Shown piece after piece: positions 18,673 to 28,344 of a stretch of DNA of 64,000 nt. The notes under the pieces were generated by a model. The model saw nothing but the letters and a program-made list of their open reading frames with translations, had not been told where the DNA came from and searched no databases. The position numbers and the translations under genes were made by a program. The DNA comes from Prochlorococcus sp. AG-409-A19 (GTDB lineage Bacteria > Cyanobacteriota > Cyanobacteriia > PCC-6307 > Cyanobiaceae): NCBI GenBank assembly GCA_003216155.1, contig QCJH01000006.1, positions 18,916 through 82,915 on the forward strand, read 5' to 3'. How positions within the stretch are numbered: the stretch's first letter is position 1; every line of letters starts with the position of its first letter.

Positions 18673-19157
18673 CTTATTCCTTTTGCTAAATGGTATGGAG
18701 AAGCCAGAAAGCTTGTATTTGGATGATGCATTAAGGCCTTGAGATGTAATAGAAATGAAAAAAAACAAAATATGCAAATTCTGCTTTGGCATTTGCAGAA
18801 ACATCTATTGATTGATGATCGTTTGATGAGTAGTCTTTATTTACGAGTATGTCTAATAGTAGAGTTGGTTGTTTAAATTGGGTTTGCTGGCGATTTGCAA
18901 ATAGAGGAATCAAGAGCTCCTGTAGGAGATCCTTAGGTCTATGAGTGGAAGAATTTCATTGGATTTTGTTTTTGTTGGCCATGAGCCTGATCTCAGAAAA
19001 ATTGCTACTTGTTCAATATGCGCTTGTTGAGGCTCTATTTGGTTTAAGAAAGCGGTTTTTCTAGTTTAGATTTTCTTCACAAAATGGTGTTTTGCAGGAG
19101 AGGTTCAATTACCGAGTCTGATAAAAATGAGCTTGTTTTTCTCATCTTCTGCTTAAG
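18673..19157. other. 485-bp gap before gltA; one inverted repeat, no convincing ORF
   Basis: This is the longest gene-free stretch of the window. All frames are broken by stops and no ribosome binding site precedes a plausible start. A perfect 7-bp inverted repeat TGCAAAT/ATTTGCA (18773-18779 and 18791-18797) is followed on the minus strand by a T-rich run (TATTTTGTTTTTTTT), a weak terminator shape. A CTCC/GGAG repeat lies near 18917-18928. It probably holds the gltA promoter and a long leader; a small RNA is possible but unproven. Confidence 0.4.
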
Positions 19158-20372
19158 TTGCCTAATAGCTGTAGAGAGGCATTGATTAAGGATCAGACGA
19201 GAGAGGTTCGCAATCGACGAACTGGCATCGAATTCCGACCAGGTTTGGAAGGGGTACCGGTTACCCACTCCGCCATTTGTGATATCGATGGAATCCAAGG
19301 GAAACTGACTTATAGGGGCTATCCCATTGAGGATTTGGCTCTACATAGCACTTTTCTTGAAACTACCTATTTACTTATATGGGGTGAGCTGCCTAGCCCT
19401 AAGCAGTTGCGTGACTTTGAGGCAGAGGTTCAGATGCATAGACGCGTTAGTTTTCGAGTTAGGGACATGATGAAGTGCTTCCCTGCAACAGGGCATCCTA
19501 TGGATGCTCTGCAATCAAGCGCAGCATCGTTGGGGCTTTTTTATTCTCGCCGCGCAATTGATAACCCTCAGTATGTGTATGACGCAGTAGTGAGGTTAAT
19601 TGCAAAGATTCCAACTATGGTTGCTGCTTTTCAGCTCATTCGCAAAGGCCAGGATCCCATTCAGCCACGTGATGATTTGGCTTACTCAGCTAATTTCCTA
19701 TATATGCTCACTGAACGTGAGCAGGATCCATTGGCCGCTCGAATTTTTGATCGCTGTTTGATCTTGCACGCTGAACATAGCCTTAACGCTAGTACTTTTA
19801 GCGCTAGGGTCACAGCTAGTACTCTTACAGATCCATATGCTGTAGTTGCATCTGCTGTAGGAACGTTGGCTGGCCCTCTTCACGGGGGAGCAAATGAGGA
19901 TGTTTTGACGATGTTGGAAGAAGTAGCTAGTCCTGAAAATGCAGGAAATTATTTGGATAAAGCTATTGAAAAAAAAATGAAGGTTATGGGATTTGGCCAC
20001 CGTGAATACAGGGTAAAAGATCCTAGAGCTTCTATCCTTCAGGTATTAGCAGAGGAATTATTTGCGAGATTTGGCAAAGATGAAATGTACGATGTTGCAA
20101 AGGCTCTAGAGCACGAAGCCGAGAAAAGATTGGGAACAAAAGGTATTTTTCCCAATGTTGATTTTTATTCAGGTCTGGTTTATAGAAAGTTGGGAATCCC
20201 AAGAGATTTGTTTACCCCTGTCTTTGCAATTGCGCGTGTTGCAGGATGGCTTGCTCATTGGAGAGAGCAGTTAGGTGCTAATAGGATTTTTAGGCCTTCT
20301 CAGATTTACACAGGACCTGAATCTCGTGATTGGCTCCAGCCTGATGACCGCTACCCTTCTTCTGATGCCTAA
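19158..20372 (+). CDS. gltA: Citrate synthase
   Basis: Condenses acetyl-CoA and oxaloacetate. The conserved catalytic blocks are LHAEHSLNASTFSAR (His), GPLHGGANEDV (His) and GFGHREYRVKDPR. RPGLEGVPVTHSAI at the N-terminus is the typical cyanobacterial beginning. No ATG is available; TTG at 19158 gives 404 residues and a second TTG at 19182 would remove eight. It is followed after 18 bp by ndhA on the same strand, so carbon flow into 2-oxoglutarate and NDH-1 may be co-expressed. Confidence 0.95.
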   Translation: MPNSCREALIKDQTREVRNRRTGIEFRPGLEGVPVTHSAICDIDGIQGKLTYRGYPIEDLALHSTFLETTYLLIWGELPSPKQLRDFEAEVQMHRRVSFRVRDMMKCFPATGHPMDALQSSAASLGLFYSRRAIDNPQYVYDAVVRLIAKIPTMVAAFQLIRKGQDPIQPRDDLAYSANFLYMLTEREQDPLAARIFDRCLILHAEHSLNASTFSARVTASTLTDPYAVVASAVGTLAGPLHGGANEDVLTMLEEVASPENAGNYLDKAIEKKMKVMGFGHREYRVKDPRASILQVLAEELFARFGKDEMYDVAKALEHEAEKRLGTKGIFPNVDFYSGLVYRKLGIPRDLFTPVFAIARVAGWLAHWREQLGANRIFRPSQIYTGPESRDWLQPDDRYPSSDA

Positions 20373-20390
20373 GTTGCAAGTACGTCATCA

Positions 20391-21551
20391 ATGAATATGG
20401 TGCATTTCCTTGCCACTGAAACATCGACCTTGGTAAGTCCTGGGCTGGATCTTGAAAAGTCATTTCTAGAACTTTTGTCTGGATTGGGAGTATCTCCTCA
20501 ATTGGCGCATGTGCTTTGGCTTCCCTTGCCAATGCTTCTTGTTGTGGCAGCTGCGTTTCTAGGTGTACTAGTTACAGTTTGGTTAGAAAGAAAGATTTCT
20601 GCAGCTGCTCAACAGCGTATTGGGCCTGAATATGCAGGAGCCCTTGGTGTGCTCCAACCAATGGCTGACGGGTTGAAGTTATTAGTCAAAGAAGATGTAA
20701 TACCTGCAAATGCTGACGGATTTCTGTTCACTCTAGGACCAGTTTTAGTGCTGATTCCAGTAATTCTTTCATGGTTAATCGTTCCTTTTGGACAGAATCT
20801 TTTAATAAGCAATGTAGGTGTAGGTATTTTCCTTTGGATTGCTTTAAGTAGTATTCAGCCGATTGGTCTATTGATGAGTGGATATGCCTCAAATAACAAA
20901 TACTCGCTTTTAGGGGGTCTTAGGGCTGCAGCACAATCAATTAGTTATGAGATCCCTTTAGCACTATCTGTTTTGGCAGTTGTCATGATGAGCAATTCAC
21001 TAAGCACTGTAGATATTGTTTATCAACAAAATGGTGCCGGTTTGTTTAGCTGGAATGTCTGGCGACAGCCAGTAGGCTTTTTGATTTTCTGGGTTTGTGC
21101 TCTTGCTGAGTGTGAGAGATTGCCTTTTGATCTCCCAGAAGCAGAGGAGGAGTTAGTCGCTGGTTATCAGACTGAATATGCAGGTATGAAGTTTGCTTTG
21201 TTCTATTTAGGTAGTTATATCAATTTGATACTTTCGGCTTTGCTTGTTTCTGTTCTTTATTTAGGTGGCTGGGGGTTCCCAGTCCCTGTTGAGTGGCTGG
21301 CTGATTGGTTTGGTCAGTCTGTTGATTCTCCAGTTATTCAGGTTTTTACCGGTTCTGTTGGGATTGTGATGACTGTTTTTAAGGCATATCTGTTGGTTTT
21401 TTTAGCAATCTTGTTGCGCTGGACAACTCCAAGGGTGCGTATTGATCAGCTATTGGATTTGGGTTGGAAGTTTTTGCTCCCCATCTCCTTAGTGAATTTG
21501 CTGGTAACCGCAGCTTTGAAGTTGTCTTTCCCGATTGCCTTTGGAGGCTGA
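20391..21551 (+). CDS. ndhA: NDH-1 subunit A (membrane arm, quinone-site subunit)
   Basis: Membrane-embedded ND1-type subunit at the junction of the peripheral and membrane arms. About eight membrane segments are visible. The conserved blocks are [30 protein letters not shown] and [20 protein letters not shown]. At 386 residues it is about 10-15 longer at the N-terminus than usual. A TTG at 20430 ([11 protein letters not shown]) is an alternative start. It heads ndhA-ndhI-ndhG-ndhE. Confidence 0.97.
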   Translation: MNMVHFLATETSTLVSPGLDLEKSFLELLSGLGVSPQLAHVLWLPLPMLLVVAAAFLGVLVTVWLERKISAAAQQRIGPEYAGALGVLQPMADGLKLLVKEDVIPANADGFLFTLGPVLVLIPVILSWLIVPFGQNLLISNVGVGIFLWIALSSIQPIGLLMSGYASNNKYSLLGGLRAAAQSISYEIPLALSVLAVVMMSNSLSTVDIVYQQNGAGLFSWNVWRQPVGFLIFWVCALAECERLPFDLPEAEEELVAGYQTEYAGMKFALFYLGSYINLILSALLVSVLYLGGWGFPVPVEWLADWFGQSVDSPVIQVFTGSVGIVMTVFKAYLLVFLAILLRWTTPRVRIDQLLDLGWKFLLPISLVNLLVTAALKLSFPIAFGG

Positions 21552-21657
21552 CCTCTCTTTAAAGCCGATTCCTTTTTCCCTGGGTACTTGTACTCAAGAC
21601 TTTTCAAAAGCTTGTAAGATTTGGTATGTGATCACATTCATCCTGCTTTAGGTACGA

Positions 21658-22314
21658 ATGTTCCCATTCCTCAAGAAAGTTTCTGAATACACAACCGAAG
21701 CAGCCAATGCAGCTCGTTATCTGCTGCAAGGCCTTTCTGTCACTTTCGATCATCTGCGCCGTCGACCTATCACGGTTCAGTATCCCTATGAAAAGTTAAT
21801 TCCTTCCGAAAGGTATAGAGGTCGAATTCATTACGAATTTGATAAGTGCATAGCCTGCGAGGTATGTGTTCGAGTTTGTCCGATCAATTTACCAGTGGTG
21901 GACTGGGTTATGAACAAGCAAACTAAGAAAAAGGAACTTAGAAATTATTCAATAGATTTTGGAGTTTGTATTTTTTGTGGCAATTGTGTTGAGTATTGCC
22001 CTACTAATTGCTTATCAATGACAGAAGAATATGAGCTTGCAAGTTTTGATAGACATAATCTCAATTATGACAACATTGCCCTTGGGCGCTTGCCTACTAG
22101 TGTGACTAGTGACCCTTCCGTCCAAGCTCTTAGAGAGCTTGCTTATTTACCAGCAGGGATAATGGATCCTCATGGTGTTCCATCTAGCCAACCAAGAGCA
22201 GGTCAATTGCCAGAGCAGGTGCTAGAAGCCATGAAAAACGATTCATCATTAGCGGCTGAAGAAAAAGTCGGTCATGATCCTTCTATTGATAAGAAGGAGA
22301 GAAGCAACGAATGA
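21658..22314 (+). CDS. ndhI: NDH-1 subunit I (2x[4Fe-4S] ferredoxin-like)
   Basis: Peripheral-arm subunit relaying electrons through two [4Fe-4S] clusters. The two motifs are complete: C64-C67-C70-C74 ([12 protein letters not shown]) and C104-C107-C110-C114 ([12 protein letters not shown]). At 218 residues it has a charged C-terminal tail typical of cyanobacterial NdhI. It lies 106 bp after ndhA and overlaps ndhG by 4 bp (ATGA). Confidence 0.98.
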   Translation: MFPFLKKVSEYTTEAANAARYLLQGLSVTFDHLRRRPITVQYPYEKLIPSERYRGRIHYEFDKCIACEVCVRVCPINLPVVDWVMNKQTKKKELRNYSIDFGVCIFCGNCVEYCPTNCLSMTEEYELASFDRHNLNYDNIALGRLPTSVTSDPSVQALRELAYLPAGIMDPHGVPSSQPRAGQLPEQVLEAMKNDSSLAAEEKVGHDPSIDKKERSNE

Positions 22315-22922
22315 CCATCTCTTCTTCTACTGAGTTGATCTGCTTTTTGGTACTTGCTGTCGTTGTTGTTTCAGGCAGCCTTGGAGTTGTATTACTTGAA
22401 AATATTGTTTATTCCGCCTTTTTGTTGGGTGGTGTATTTATGGCTGTGGCTGGTTTATATCTGCTTCTTAACGCCAGTTTTGTTGCTGCAGCTCAGATTC
22501 TTGTTTATGTCGGTGCAGTGAATGTACTTATCCTTTTTGCAATTATGCTTGTCAATAAGCGTGAGCAGATGAAGACTATCAAAGGCTTGCAGTTAAGAAA
22601 ATTACTTTCTGGAGGAATATGTGCAGGCTTATTTGTAGTTTTAGTTCGTGTAGTTATAACCACTCCTTGGTCTTTGCCTGGTCCTGCCTCTATTGGAGAA
22701 GGTGCAACCGAACTTATTGGGGAGCATCTTTTTACTGATTATTTGTTGCCATTTGAATTGGCCTCTGTTCTTCTTCTTATGGCAATGATTGGTGCAATTG
22801 TTCTTGCCCGTAGAGATGTTTTGAGTTCCGATATAGGCACTGGTGATGCTGTAGATCAAGGACTTATAGAGAAAGCTGGTACGCCAATGCTTGTGGACAA
22901 GCAAACCTCTGTTTCCTCTTGA
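22311..22922 (+). CDS. ndhG: NDH-1 subunit G (membrane subunit)
   Basis: ND6-type membrane subunit of 203 residues with five predicted membrane segments. Family blocks include [20 protein letters not shown] and [16 protein letters not shown]. The start overlaps the ndhI stop by ATGA. The C-terminal tail after the last helix is polar and short. Translational coupling to ndhI and closeness to ndhE make the assignment firm. Confidence 0.97.
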   Translation: MTISSSTELICFLVLAVVVVSGSLGVVLLENIVYSAFLLGGVFMAVAGLYLLLNASFVAAAQILVYVGAVNVLILFAIMLVNKREQMKTIKGLQLRKLLSGGICAGLFVVLVRVVITTPWSLPGPASIGEGATELIGEHLFTDYLLPFELASVLLLMAMIGAIVLARRDVLSSDIGTGDAVDQGLIEKAGTPMLVDKQTSVSS

Positions 22923-22942
22923 CTTTTGATTTGGATTTAAGA

Positions 22943-23272
22943 ATGTTTGAGCAATTTTCTGGCCCTGTTCCACTGGAGGCATATTTATTGCTTGCTGCTT
23001 TCCTTTTCTGTATTGGGGTATGGGGCTTGATCAATAGCCGTAATGCTGTAAGGGTGTTAATGAGTATTGAGTTAATGCTTAATGCAGTAAATATAAACTT
23101 GATGGCATTTTCTTCTTTCTTGGATGGTGATCTTATTCGAGGACAAGTTTTTGCTGTCTTTGTGATTACAGTTGCAGCAGCTGAAGCGGCAGTTGGCCTT
23201 GCTATTTTGCTTTCTCTTTATAGGAATCGAGTAACAGTTGACATGGAGAGTTTTAACCTATTGCGCTGGTAG
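22943..23272 (+). CDS. ndhE: NDH-1 subunit E (membrane subunit)
   Basis: ND4L-type subunit with three membrane helices. Blocks [17 protein letters not shown] and [17 protein letters not shown] are diagnostic. I chose the ATG at 22943 (109 residues, MFEQFSG...), which matches the usual NdhE length. A TTG at 22919 overlapping the ndhG stop (TTGA) would add eight residues and cannot be excluded. nadK begins 15 bp downstream. Confidence 0.95.
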   Translation: MFEQFSGPVPLEAYLLLAAFLFCIGVWGLINSRNAVRVLMSIELMLNAVNINLMAFSSFLDGDLIRGQVFAVFVITVAAAEAAVGLAILLSLYRNRVTVDMESFNLLRW

Positions 23273-23287
23273 AGGTAACAATTACTA

Positions 23288-24235
23288 ATGCAACTGGATC
23301 TGGTTTGGTTGATTTGTAGAGCAAGTAGTGATCAGGCTAAGAAAGAGGCTGCAAGATGTGAAAAAGAGTTGATGCAGCTAGGAGTTCAAGTCGTTATCGC
23401 AGAGAGTGGATTAACTCGCAAGCCTTTTTCATCTCTTTTATCTTCTAATGAAAGATTGCCAGATTTGGTTATAGTTCTTGGTGGAGATGGCACGGTTTTA
23501 GGGACTGCCAGACATTTATCTATTTATAAGATTCCTATTTTGAGTTTTAATGTGGGCGGACATTTGGGTTTTCTAACGCATGAATCTAGTCTTTTAAATA
23601 GTAAAGATTTATGGCAGCGCTTAAAAGATGATTGTTTCTCAATTGAGGAAAGAATGATGCTTGAAGTTAACTTAGTAAAGAAAAAGAATGCCAATTTAAT
23701 TATACGAGATAGATCTGAAAAGTCGAATTCGAATACAAATGATCTACGTCAATGGGCTTTGAATGACTTTTATTTCCGTCCTTTTGGAGATGAAGTTTCA
23801 CCTACTTGCATATTGCAGCTGGAGATAGATGGGGAAGTAGTTGATCATTACAGAGGGGATGGTTTGATTTTTGCGACACCAACAGGGTCTACAGGGTATG
23901 CAATGGCTTCAGGTGGACCAATTATTCATCCAGGTGTGGAGGCGATAGTTTTGAGCCCTATTTGTCCAATAAGTCTCTCTAGTCGAAGTGTCGTGTTGCC
24001 ACCAAGTTCAAAATTGGTTGTAAGGCCTTTAGGAGAGTCAAGTAGAAGAGTAAAGCTATGGAAGGATGGTGAGATAGCAACTGTTTTAGAGCCAGGTGAT
24101 TGTTGTCTTGTTCAACGAGCGAGTCATAATGCTTTGATGGTTGTGCTCGAGCAAAATCCTTCTTATTATTTAACTCTTGCCCATAAGTTACATTGGTCAG
24201 GCAGTGTGATTAATAGTACAGAATCTCTGCTTTAA
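23288..24235 (+). CDS. nadK: NAD kinase
   Basis: Phosphorylates NAD+ (and possibly NADH) to the NADP form. The family motif GGDGT is at 65-69, followed by the diacylglycerol-kinase-like substrate blocks [29 protein letters not shown] and the terminal catalytic region. At 315 residues it is normal. It is tightly placed between ndhE (15 bp) and the CYTH gene (4 bp), suggesting one transcript with the NDH-1 genes. Cyanobacteria usually have two NadK proteins; which type this is was not resolved. Confidence 0.94.
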   Translation: MQLDLVWLICRASSDQAKKEAARCEKELMQLGVQVVIAESGLTRKPFSSLLSSNERLPDLVIVLGGDGTVLGTARHLSIYKIPILSFNVGGHLGFLTHESSLLNSKDLWQRLKDDCFSIEERMMLEVNLVKKKNANLIIRDRSEKSNSNTNDLRQWALNDFYFRPFGDEVSPTCILQLEIDGEVVDHYRGDGLIFATPTGSTGYAMASGGPIIHPGVEAIVLSPICPISLSSRSVVLPPSSKLVVRPLGESSRRVKLWKDGEIATVLEPGDCCLVQRASHNALMVVLEQNPSYYLTLAHKLHWSGSVINSTESLL

Positions 24236-24239
24236 ATTA

Positions 24240-24740
24240 ATGGCTTTAGAGATTGAAAGGCGTTTTCTTGTTGTAGGAAAGGACTGGACAAAATTGGTAG
24301 GCAAGGCTCAAGTATTGCGACAAGGATATCTATCAAAAGAGGGCCCTGGAATTACTGTAAGAGTAAGAATTAGAGCCAAAGAGAAGGCATGGTTAACTTT
24401 AAAGGCACCTGCAAAAGGTATAGCTAATTATGAGTTTGAATATTTAATTCCAATTGAAGATGGCGAAAATTTATGGAAATTAGCACCTGCTCGTATTAAT
24501 AAGACCCGTTATGAGCTTTCCTTGGCCAAGAAAACTTGGGTCATTGATTGTTTTCAAGGCCCAAATTCCCCTCTAGTTCTTGCAGAAGTTGAACTGCCTA
24601 GCGCTGATTCGCAGTTGGAGATCCCAGATTGGTGTGGGATGGAGGTCACAGGCCAAGCTATTTGGAGTAATGCTTCTTTGGCACATACGCCTCTTCGAGA
24701 TTGGCCGTTGAATTTACGCAAGGCTCATGGGCTCGACTAA
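24240..24740 (+). CDS. CYTH-domain protein (triphosphatase family)
   Basis: 166 residues with the CYTH signature EIERRFLV at 4-11, repeated basic and acidic residues of the triphosphate tunnel (RVRIRAKEKAWLTLKAP, EFEYLIP, LAEVELP). Characterised bacterial relatives hydrolyse inorganic triphosphate; other CYTH enzymes make cAMP. Substrate cannot be told here. The start lies 4 bp after nadK. A 6-bp hairpin with T-rich tail follows the stop (24779-24799). Confidence 0.88.
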   Translation: MALEIERRFLVVGKDWTKLVGKAQVLRQGYLSKEGPGITVRVRIRAKEKAWLTLKAPAKGIANYEFEYLIPIEDGENLWKLAPARINKTRYELSLAKKTWVIDCFQGPNSPLVLAEVELPSADSQLEIPDWCGMEVTGQAIWSNASLAHTPLRDWPLNLRKAHGLD

Positions 24741-24778
24741 TTGGCAAGCTCTCCTTTAGATTGTCTTAATGATCCTAG

Positions 24779-24799
24779 TCAGCGTTCCGCTGATTTCTT
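24779..24799 (+). terminator. Weak intrinsic-terminator-like hairpin after the CYTH gene
   Basis: Perfect 6-bp stem TCAGCG/CGCTGA with a 3-nt loop (24779-24793) followed by TTTCTT. It sits 38 bp beyond the CYTH stop and 36 bp before the next gene. The T tract is interrupted, so termination would be partial at best. Confidence 0.35.
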
Positions 24800-24828
24800 A
24801 GGCAGTTTCGACTGCAGGAAGGCAGAAG

Positions 24829-25017
24829 GTGTTTGGTTTGTATGACACTGAAGGCATCCTTCGCTTTACTGGAGGTGACCGTGAGGCTTGCCTGGCTTAT
24901 GCAGAGTTGTTTGATTTGCAAAGCTCTAGTTGCTCGTTAATGGTTTTACCAGAGCCTCGAGCAAGAGGAGTCAAGATTCGGAAGAAGAAGAGGCATCTGG
25001 TAACGCGCAGCAGTTAA
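24829..25017 (+). CDS. Small conserved-looking protein of unknown function (62 aa)
   Basis: GTG start with AGGAAGG about 10 nt upstream, giving 62 residues. The first part is acidic and aromatic (MFGLYDTEGILRFTGGDRE, two-strand-like), with a CLAYAELF helix; the tail is strongly basic (RARGVKIRKKKRH). The good ribosome binding site and non-random composition support a real gene. Its last 47 bp overlap convergent pedR. I do not recognise the family; a nucleic-acid- or membrane-contacting tail is only a guess. Confidence 0.68.
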   Translation: MFGLYDTEGILRFTGGDREACLAYAELFDLQSSSCSLMVLPEPRARGVKIRKKKRHLVTRSS

Positions 25018-25252
25018 AGCCATCCCGACAAATTTTCCCATGATCCATCGCCCAATTCAGAAGGGCGACTCGATTTTTTGAGCCTGTTTTCGTAAACATA
25101 TTGCTTACATGATTATCAACAGTGCGCTTGCTGATTGTCAGTCGCTCTGCGATTTCTTGATTAGTAAGACCGTCTGCCACCAGTCCAATGATTTCCATTT
25201 CCCTTGCAGACAGGGAGATATGAGCTGAATTGGAGACCTCGATGATTTCCAT
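24971..25252 (-). CDS. pedR: Small LuxR-type redox-responsive regulator PedR
   Basis: 93-residue protein that is essentially one LuxR/NarL HTH (LSAREMEIIGLVADGLTNQE, then TISKRTVDNHVSNMFTKTG) with no receiver domain. The tail holds cysteines at 75, 81 and 82 (KICRDGFNCCALPD). This matches cyanobacterial PedR (Synechocystis Ssl0564), whose activity is controlled by thioredoxin through a conserved Cys. It is divergent from metF (85 bp). Its 3' end overlaps the convergent 62-residue gene by 47 bp. Confidence 0.85.
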   Translation of the reverse strand: MEIIEVSNSAHISLSAREMEIIGLVADGLTNQEIAERLTISKRTVDNHVSNMFTKTGSKNRVALLNWAMDHGKICRDGFNCCALPDASSSSES

Positions 25253-25337
25253 GCCCTCCTAGTCAACTCTTCTCTGTCATCTTACGCAGACTTTCGGTCC
25301 GTGATAACCCATAGTAAGAGCGTATTGGTAAAGGGAT

Positions 25338-26225
25338 TTGAGCTCGGCTCTAAAACGCTCCCTTGAATCTGGAGCCGTAACTATCACTGCAGAGATCATG
25401 CCTCCGCGTGGAGCGAATGCTTCTCATGCCCTTCAGGTTGCCCAGCTTTTGAAGGGCCAGGTTCATGCAATAAACGTTACAGACGGCAGTCGTGCGGTTA
25501 TGAGGATGTGCAGCCTTGCTCTTTGCAGATTGCTGCTTGAGAAAGGATTGGAGCCTGTTTTGCAGCTTGCGTGCAGAGATCGCAATCGAATTGCACTTCA
25601 GGCAGATCTTTTGGGTGCGCATGCTCTAGGAATTAGAAATTTACTTTGTCTCACCGGTGATCCTGTGCGAGTAGGAGATCAACCAGATGCACGGGCAGTG
25701 CATGATTATGAGTCGGTGAAATTGTTGCAACAGGTCACTGCTTTTAATAGTGCTAAGGATCCGAGTAAAGACTTATTGCCAGATGGGGCCACTTCTTTTT
25801 TCGCAGGAGCTGCTGCTGATCCGAATTGTCAAAGCTTTACTGGATTACGCCGTCGCCTTGAAAGGAAGCGAGAGGCTGGTGCAAGGTTTCTTCAAACGCA
25901 GATGGTTATGGATGGCAAGGTTCTTAGGCGTTTTTGCTCTGAAATAGCAGAACCTTTGGAATTACCAGTTCTGGCTGGTGTGTTTTTGTTGAAGTCAGCC
26001 AGAAATGCAAGTTTTATTAACCGAGTGGTCCCTGGAGCATGTATTCCAGAATCAATTGTTGAAAGACTGGATCAAGCTTCTGATCCTGCTTCAGAAGGCA
26101 TTCAAATAGCAGCCGAGCAAGTTCGGAATTACCTTAACTTTACTCAAGGTGTACACATAATGGCTGTTAAAGCTGAACACTTGATACCGCAAATTTTGCA
26201 AAAAGCAGGAGTCAGCTTGCTGTAG
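25338..26225 (+). CDS. metF: Methylenetetrahydrofolate reductase family protein
   Basis: 295 residues matching the MetF TIM barrel: TAEIMPPRGAN near the N-terminus, AINVTDGSRAVMRM, LGIRNLLCLTGDPVR (FAD/folate region) and GARFLQTQMVMD. It reduces 5,10-methylene-THF to 5-methyl-THF for methionine synthesis. The start is a TTG after AAAGGGA. It is divergent from pedR and its 3' end overlaps the convergent sugar-nucleotide enzyme by 14 bp. Confidence 0.9.
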   Translation: MSSALKRSLESGAVTITAEIMPPRGANASHALQVAQLLKGQVHAINVTDGSRAVMRMCSLALCRLLLEKGLEPVLQLACRDRNRIALQADLLGAHALGIRNLLCLTGDPVRVGDQPDARAVHDYESVKLLQQVTAFNSAKDPSKDLLPDGATSFFAGAAADPNCQSFTGLRRRLERKREAGARFLQTQMVMDGKVLRRFCSEIAEPLELPVLAGVFLLKSARNASFINRVVPGACIPESIVERLDQASDPASEGIQIAAEQVRNYLNFTQGVHIMAVKAEHLIPQILQKAGVSLL

Positions 26226-27390
26226 ATGTAAGGTCTGTTCCTAACAATTCAGCCATAGCTTTTTGCTGGGGAGAAGGTTCAACAAGGTCTTGACGCCTTG
26301 CATCTGTAATGAGCCAATCAAGAGCTGCCTCTTGAAGATCAAAGTGATTACCATCTTTCCCGACGCAGTATCTGCCAAATACTAATTTCTCAACAAGTTG
26401 AACTCCAGGTCCAATTCTTGAATAGTCAAAAATAATTGAGTTATCAATAGTTGCCCCTTCACAGATGCAACAACTAGGACCAATCATTGATGGCCCAATA
26501 ATTGTTGCTCCATCTTCAATTCTCGACATTCCACCTACATATATAGGCCCTTTTACCTCAATCTTATCCCAATTAGCAGCAACATTTAATCCTGTATAGA
26601 TACCTGGTTTAATTTGCTTGCCTGGGATTCCAATCTGCCGTACATCTCCTTGGAGTACTCTTCTGATTGCTTGCCAATAATCAGGGACCTTGCCAATATC
26701 AACCCATTCAAAATCCATTGGTAACGCATAGAAAGGGGCTCTCATTTCTACTAGATTTGGGAAAAGATCCGAGCCAATGTCAAATGGTTTATTAGAGGGT
26801 ATATGATCAAATATTTCAGGCTCAAAGAGATAAATGCCTGTGTTAATTGTATCGCTTAATGCATTATCTATGGATGGTTTTTCTTGAAATGCTTCGACAC
26901 GATCATGTTTATCCGTGACTACGACTCCATAACTACTGACTTGAGCTTTTGGAACTCTTTTGGTTATCAAGCTAGCTAGAGCTCCTTTGGCTCGATGCCG
27001 TTTAACAGCTTCAGAAAGATCGAGGTCAATTAATGCATCTCCACATAGAACAACAAATGTGTCATCAAAGAATTGTTGAAAGTCTTGAATTTTCTTTAGT
27101 CCCCCTGCTGAGCCAAGAGCATCCCCAATTAACTCTCCGTCCTCAATGCGGCCTTCAAAGCTATAGGCGATTTCAACACCAAAGCGCTGCCCATCTCTGA
27201 AATAGTTTTCTATTTCTTCTGCGAGGTGTGAGACATTCACCATTACCTCTGTGAAGCCATGCTCCTTGAGGAGTTCCAACAGAAATTCCATGACAGGTTT
27301 CTGCAGTATCGGAATCATGGGCTTTGGGATCACGTGGGTGATCGGCTGGACTCGTGTCCCTTTGCCGGCCGCCAGAATCATCGCCTTCAT
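26212..27390 (-). CDS. Nucleotide-sugar pyrophosphorylase (RmlA/GMP-type) with left-handed beta-helix tail
   Basis: 392 residues. The N-terminal nucleotidyltransferase domain begins MKAMILAAGKGTRVQPIT with KPMIPILQKPVMEFLLE, and has a later CGDALIDLDLS metal-site block. The C-terminal part (about 250-350) has imperfect hexapeptide repeats (IYVGGMSRIEDGATIIGPSM) typical of a left-handed beta-helix. It makes an NDP-sugar from a sugar-1-phosphate. Which base and sugar cannot be decided; glucose-1-P thymidylyl- or mannose-1-P guanylyl-transferase are both possible. It follows scpA on the same strand after 63 bp. Confidence 0.88.
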   Translation of the reverse strand: MKAMILAAGKGTRVQPITHVIPKPMIPILQKPVMEFLLELLKEHGFTEVMVNVSHLAEEIENYFRDGQRFGVEIAYSFEGRIEDGELIGDALGSAGGLKKIQDFQQFFDDTFVVLCGDALIDLDLSEAVKRHRAKGALASLITKRVPKAQVSSYGVVVTDKHDRVEAFQEKPSIDNALSDTINTGIYLFEPEIFDHIPSNKPFDIGSDLFPNLVEMRAPFYALPMDFEWVDIGKVPDYWQAIRRVLQGDVRQIGIPGKQIKPGIYTGLNVAANWDKIEVKGPIYVGGMSRIEDGATIIGPSMIGPSCCICEGATIDNSIIFDYSRIGPGVQLVEKLVFGRYCVGKDGNHFDLQEAALDWLITDARRQDLVEPSPQQKAMAELLGTDLTSTAS

Positions 27391-27453
27391 AGGCGTTGTA
27401 GGCCTCAGCTAATTCTGCCAACCATAGACTCTCGCTCTCTTTGAAGGAAGTAT

Positions 27454-28344
27454 CTATGCCGCTGCAGGCGCTGTAGCTGGGACTTTGAGGTTTTGAAGTG
27501 GTAACTGAGTAATGGTTCCGGGAGCGAGAATTCTTTTGAGTCTTATTGGCGCATAAAGAGAATCTTCTTGCTCGAGCTCGATTTTCCCTTGGGAACATAG
27601 AAAAAGTAGAGCCCAGAAAACACCAACACGATCTGTGTCAAGATCTTGCTTGGCAATATCTTTCCATTTGTGCACTAATGTTTCGAAGTCGATCCAATGC
27701 ATTGCATCTTCCCATCGATTGAGAAATAGGCCTAAAGCGGCGGTGGTCTCTGGCAATTTTTCTCTATGTGCTAGAGCTGTGACTTGAGCAATTGCTTCCC
27801 GCTCACTAAAACGTTTTTTTCTTAAGCGACGACGATTTTGTAGTTCATCAGATTCAAGTTGCTCCGCAATAGATTCAAGTTGCTCTATTAGTTCTCCTAA
27901 GCTCACTGTCCTTCTTAAAGGTGGTGGCGCCACTGGTCTTCTCAAGAGATGTTTTTCTGGACGCCTAGGTAGGTTGAAGCTAGGGTCTAGCCAACCTTGC
28001 TCTGAGAGTTCGAGTTCAAAGCACTCTTCAACAATTGGCTCTGCGGGGAAGGTTTCTGCTTCCAGGACATCGGCTTTTAACCCAACTAAAACTGAAGCAG
28101 CTAGAAAAGCTTCGCTGCTATCGGCTAAATCTTGCTCATAACTACCACCTTGATGAGCTACTTGTGCAGAGATTTTTTTTGGAATTACTATTCTTTGTCG
28201 AAGTTGGTCAAGAAATCCATCTATCACTGCGATCACATCAACGTCCCAAGGATTCAAGTCGCCTTTTTCGGCCGCATCTTGCAAAAGACGTATAGCTAAT
28301 CTGGCTCCAGAATCAGCTCTTTTCTTTAGAGCGTCATCCTGCAA
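27454..28344 (-). CDS. scpA: Segregation and condensation protein A
   Basis: Kleisin subunit bridging SMC heads in chromosome condensation. Typical blocks are an N-terminal AIRLLQDAAEKGDLNPWDVD (SMC neck contact), EDSLYAPIRLKR near the end and a middle acidic/arginine-rich linker (FSEREAIAQVTALAHREKLP). At 296 residues it is normal for cyanobacteria. scpB and smc are not in the window. It lies upstream of the sugar-nucleotide gene on the same strand. Confidence 0.9.
   Translation of the reverse strand: MQDDALKKRADSGARLAIRLLQDAAEKGDLNPWDVDVIAVIDGFLDQLRQRIVIPKKISAQVAHQGGSYEQDLADSSEAFLAASVLVGLKADVLEAETFPAEPIVEECFELELSEQGWLDPSFNLPRRPEKHLLRRPVAPPPLRRTVSLGELIEQLESIAEQLESDELQNRRRLRKKRFSEREAIAQVTALAHREKLPETTAALGLFLNRWEDAMHWIDFETLVHKWKDIAKQDLDTDRVGVFWALLFLCSQGKIELEQEDSLYAPIRLKRILAPGTITQLPLQNLKVPATAPAAA

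Noticed and set aside
18731..18913. 60-codon minus-strand frame in the gap before gltA
   Set aside because: No ribosome binding site, no recognisable motif, and it is interrupted by the inverted repeat; treated as non-coding.
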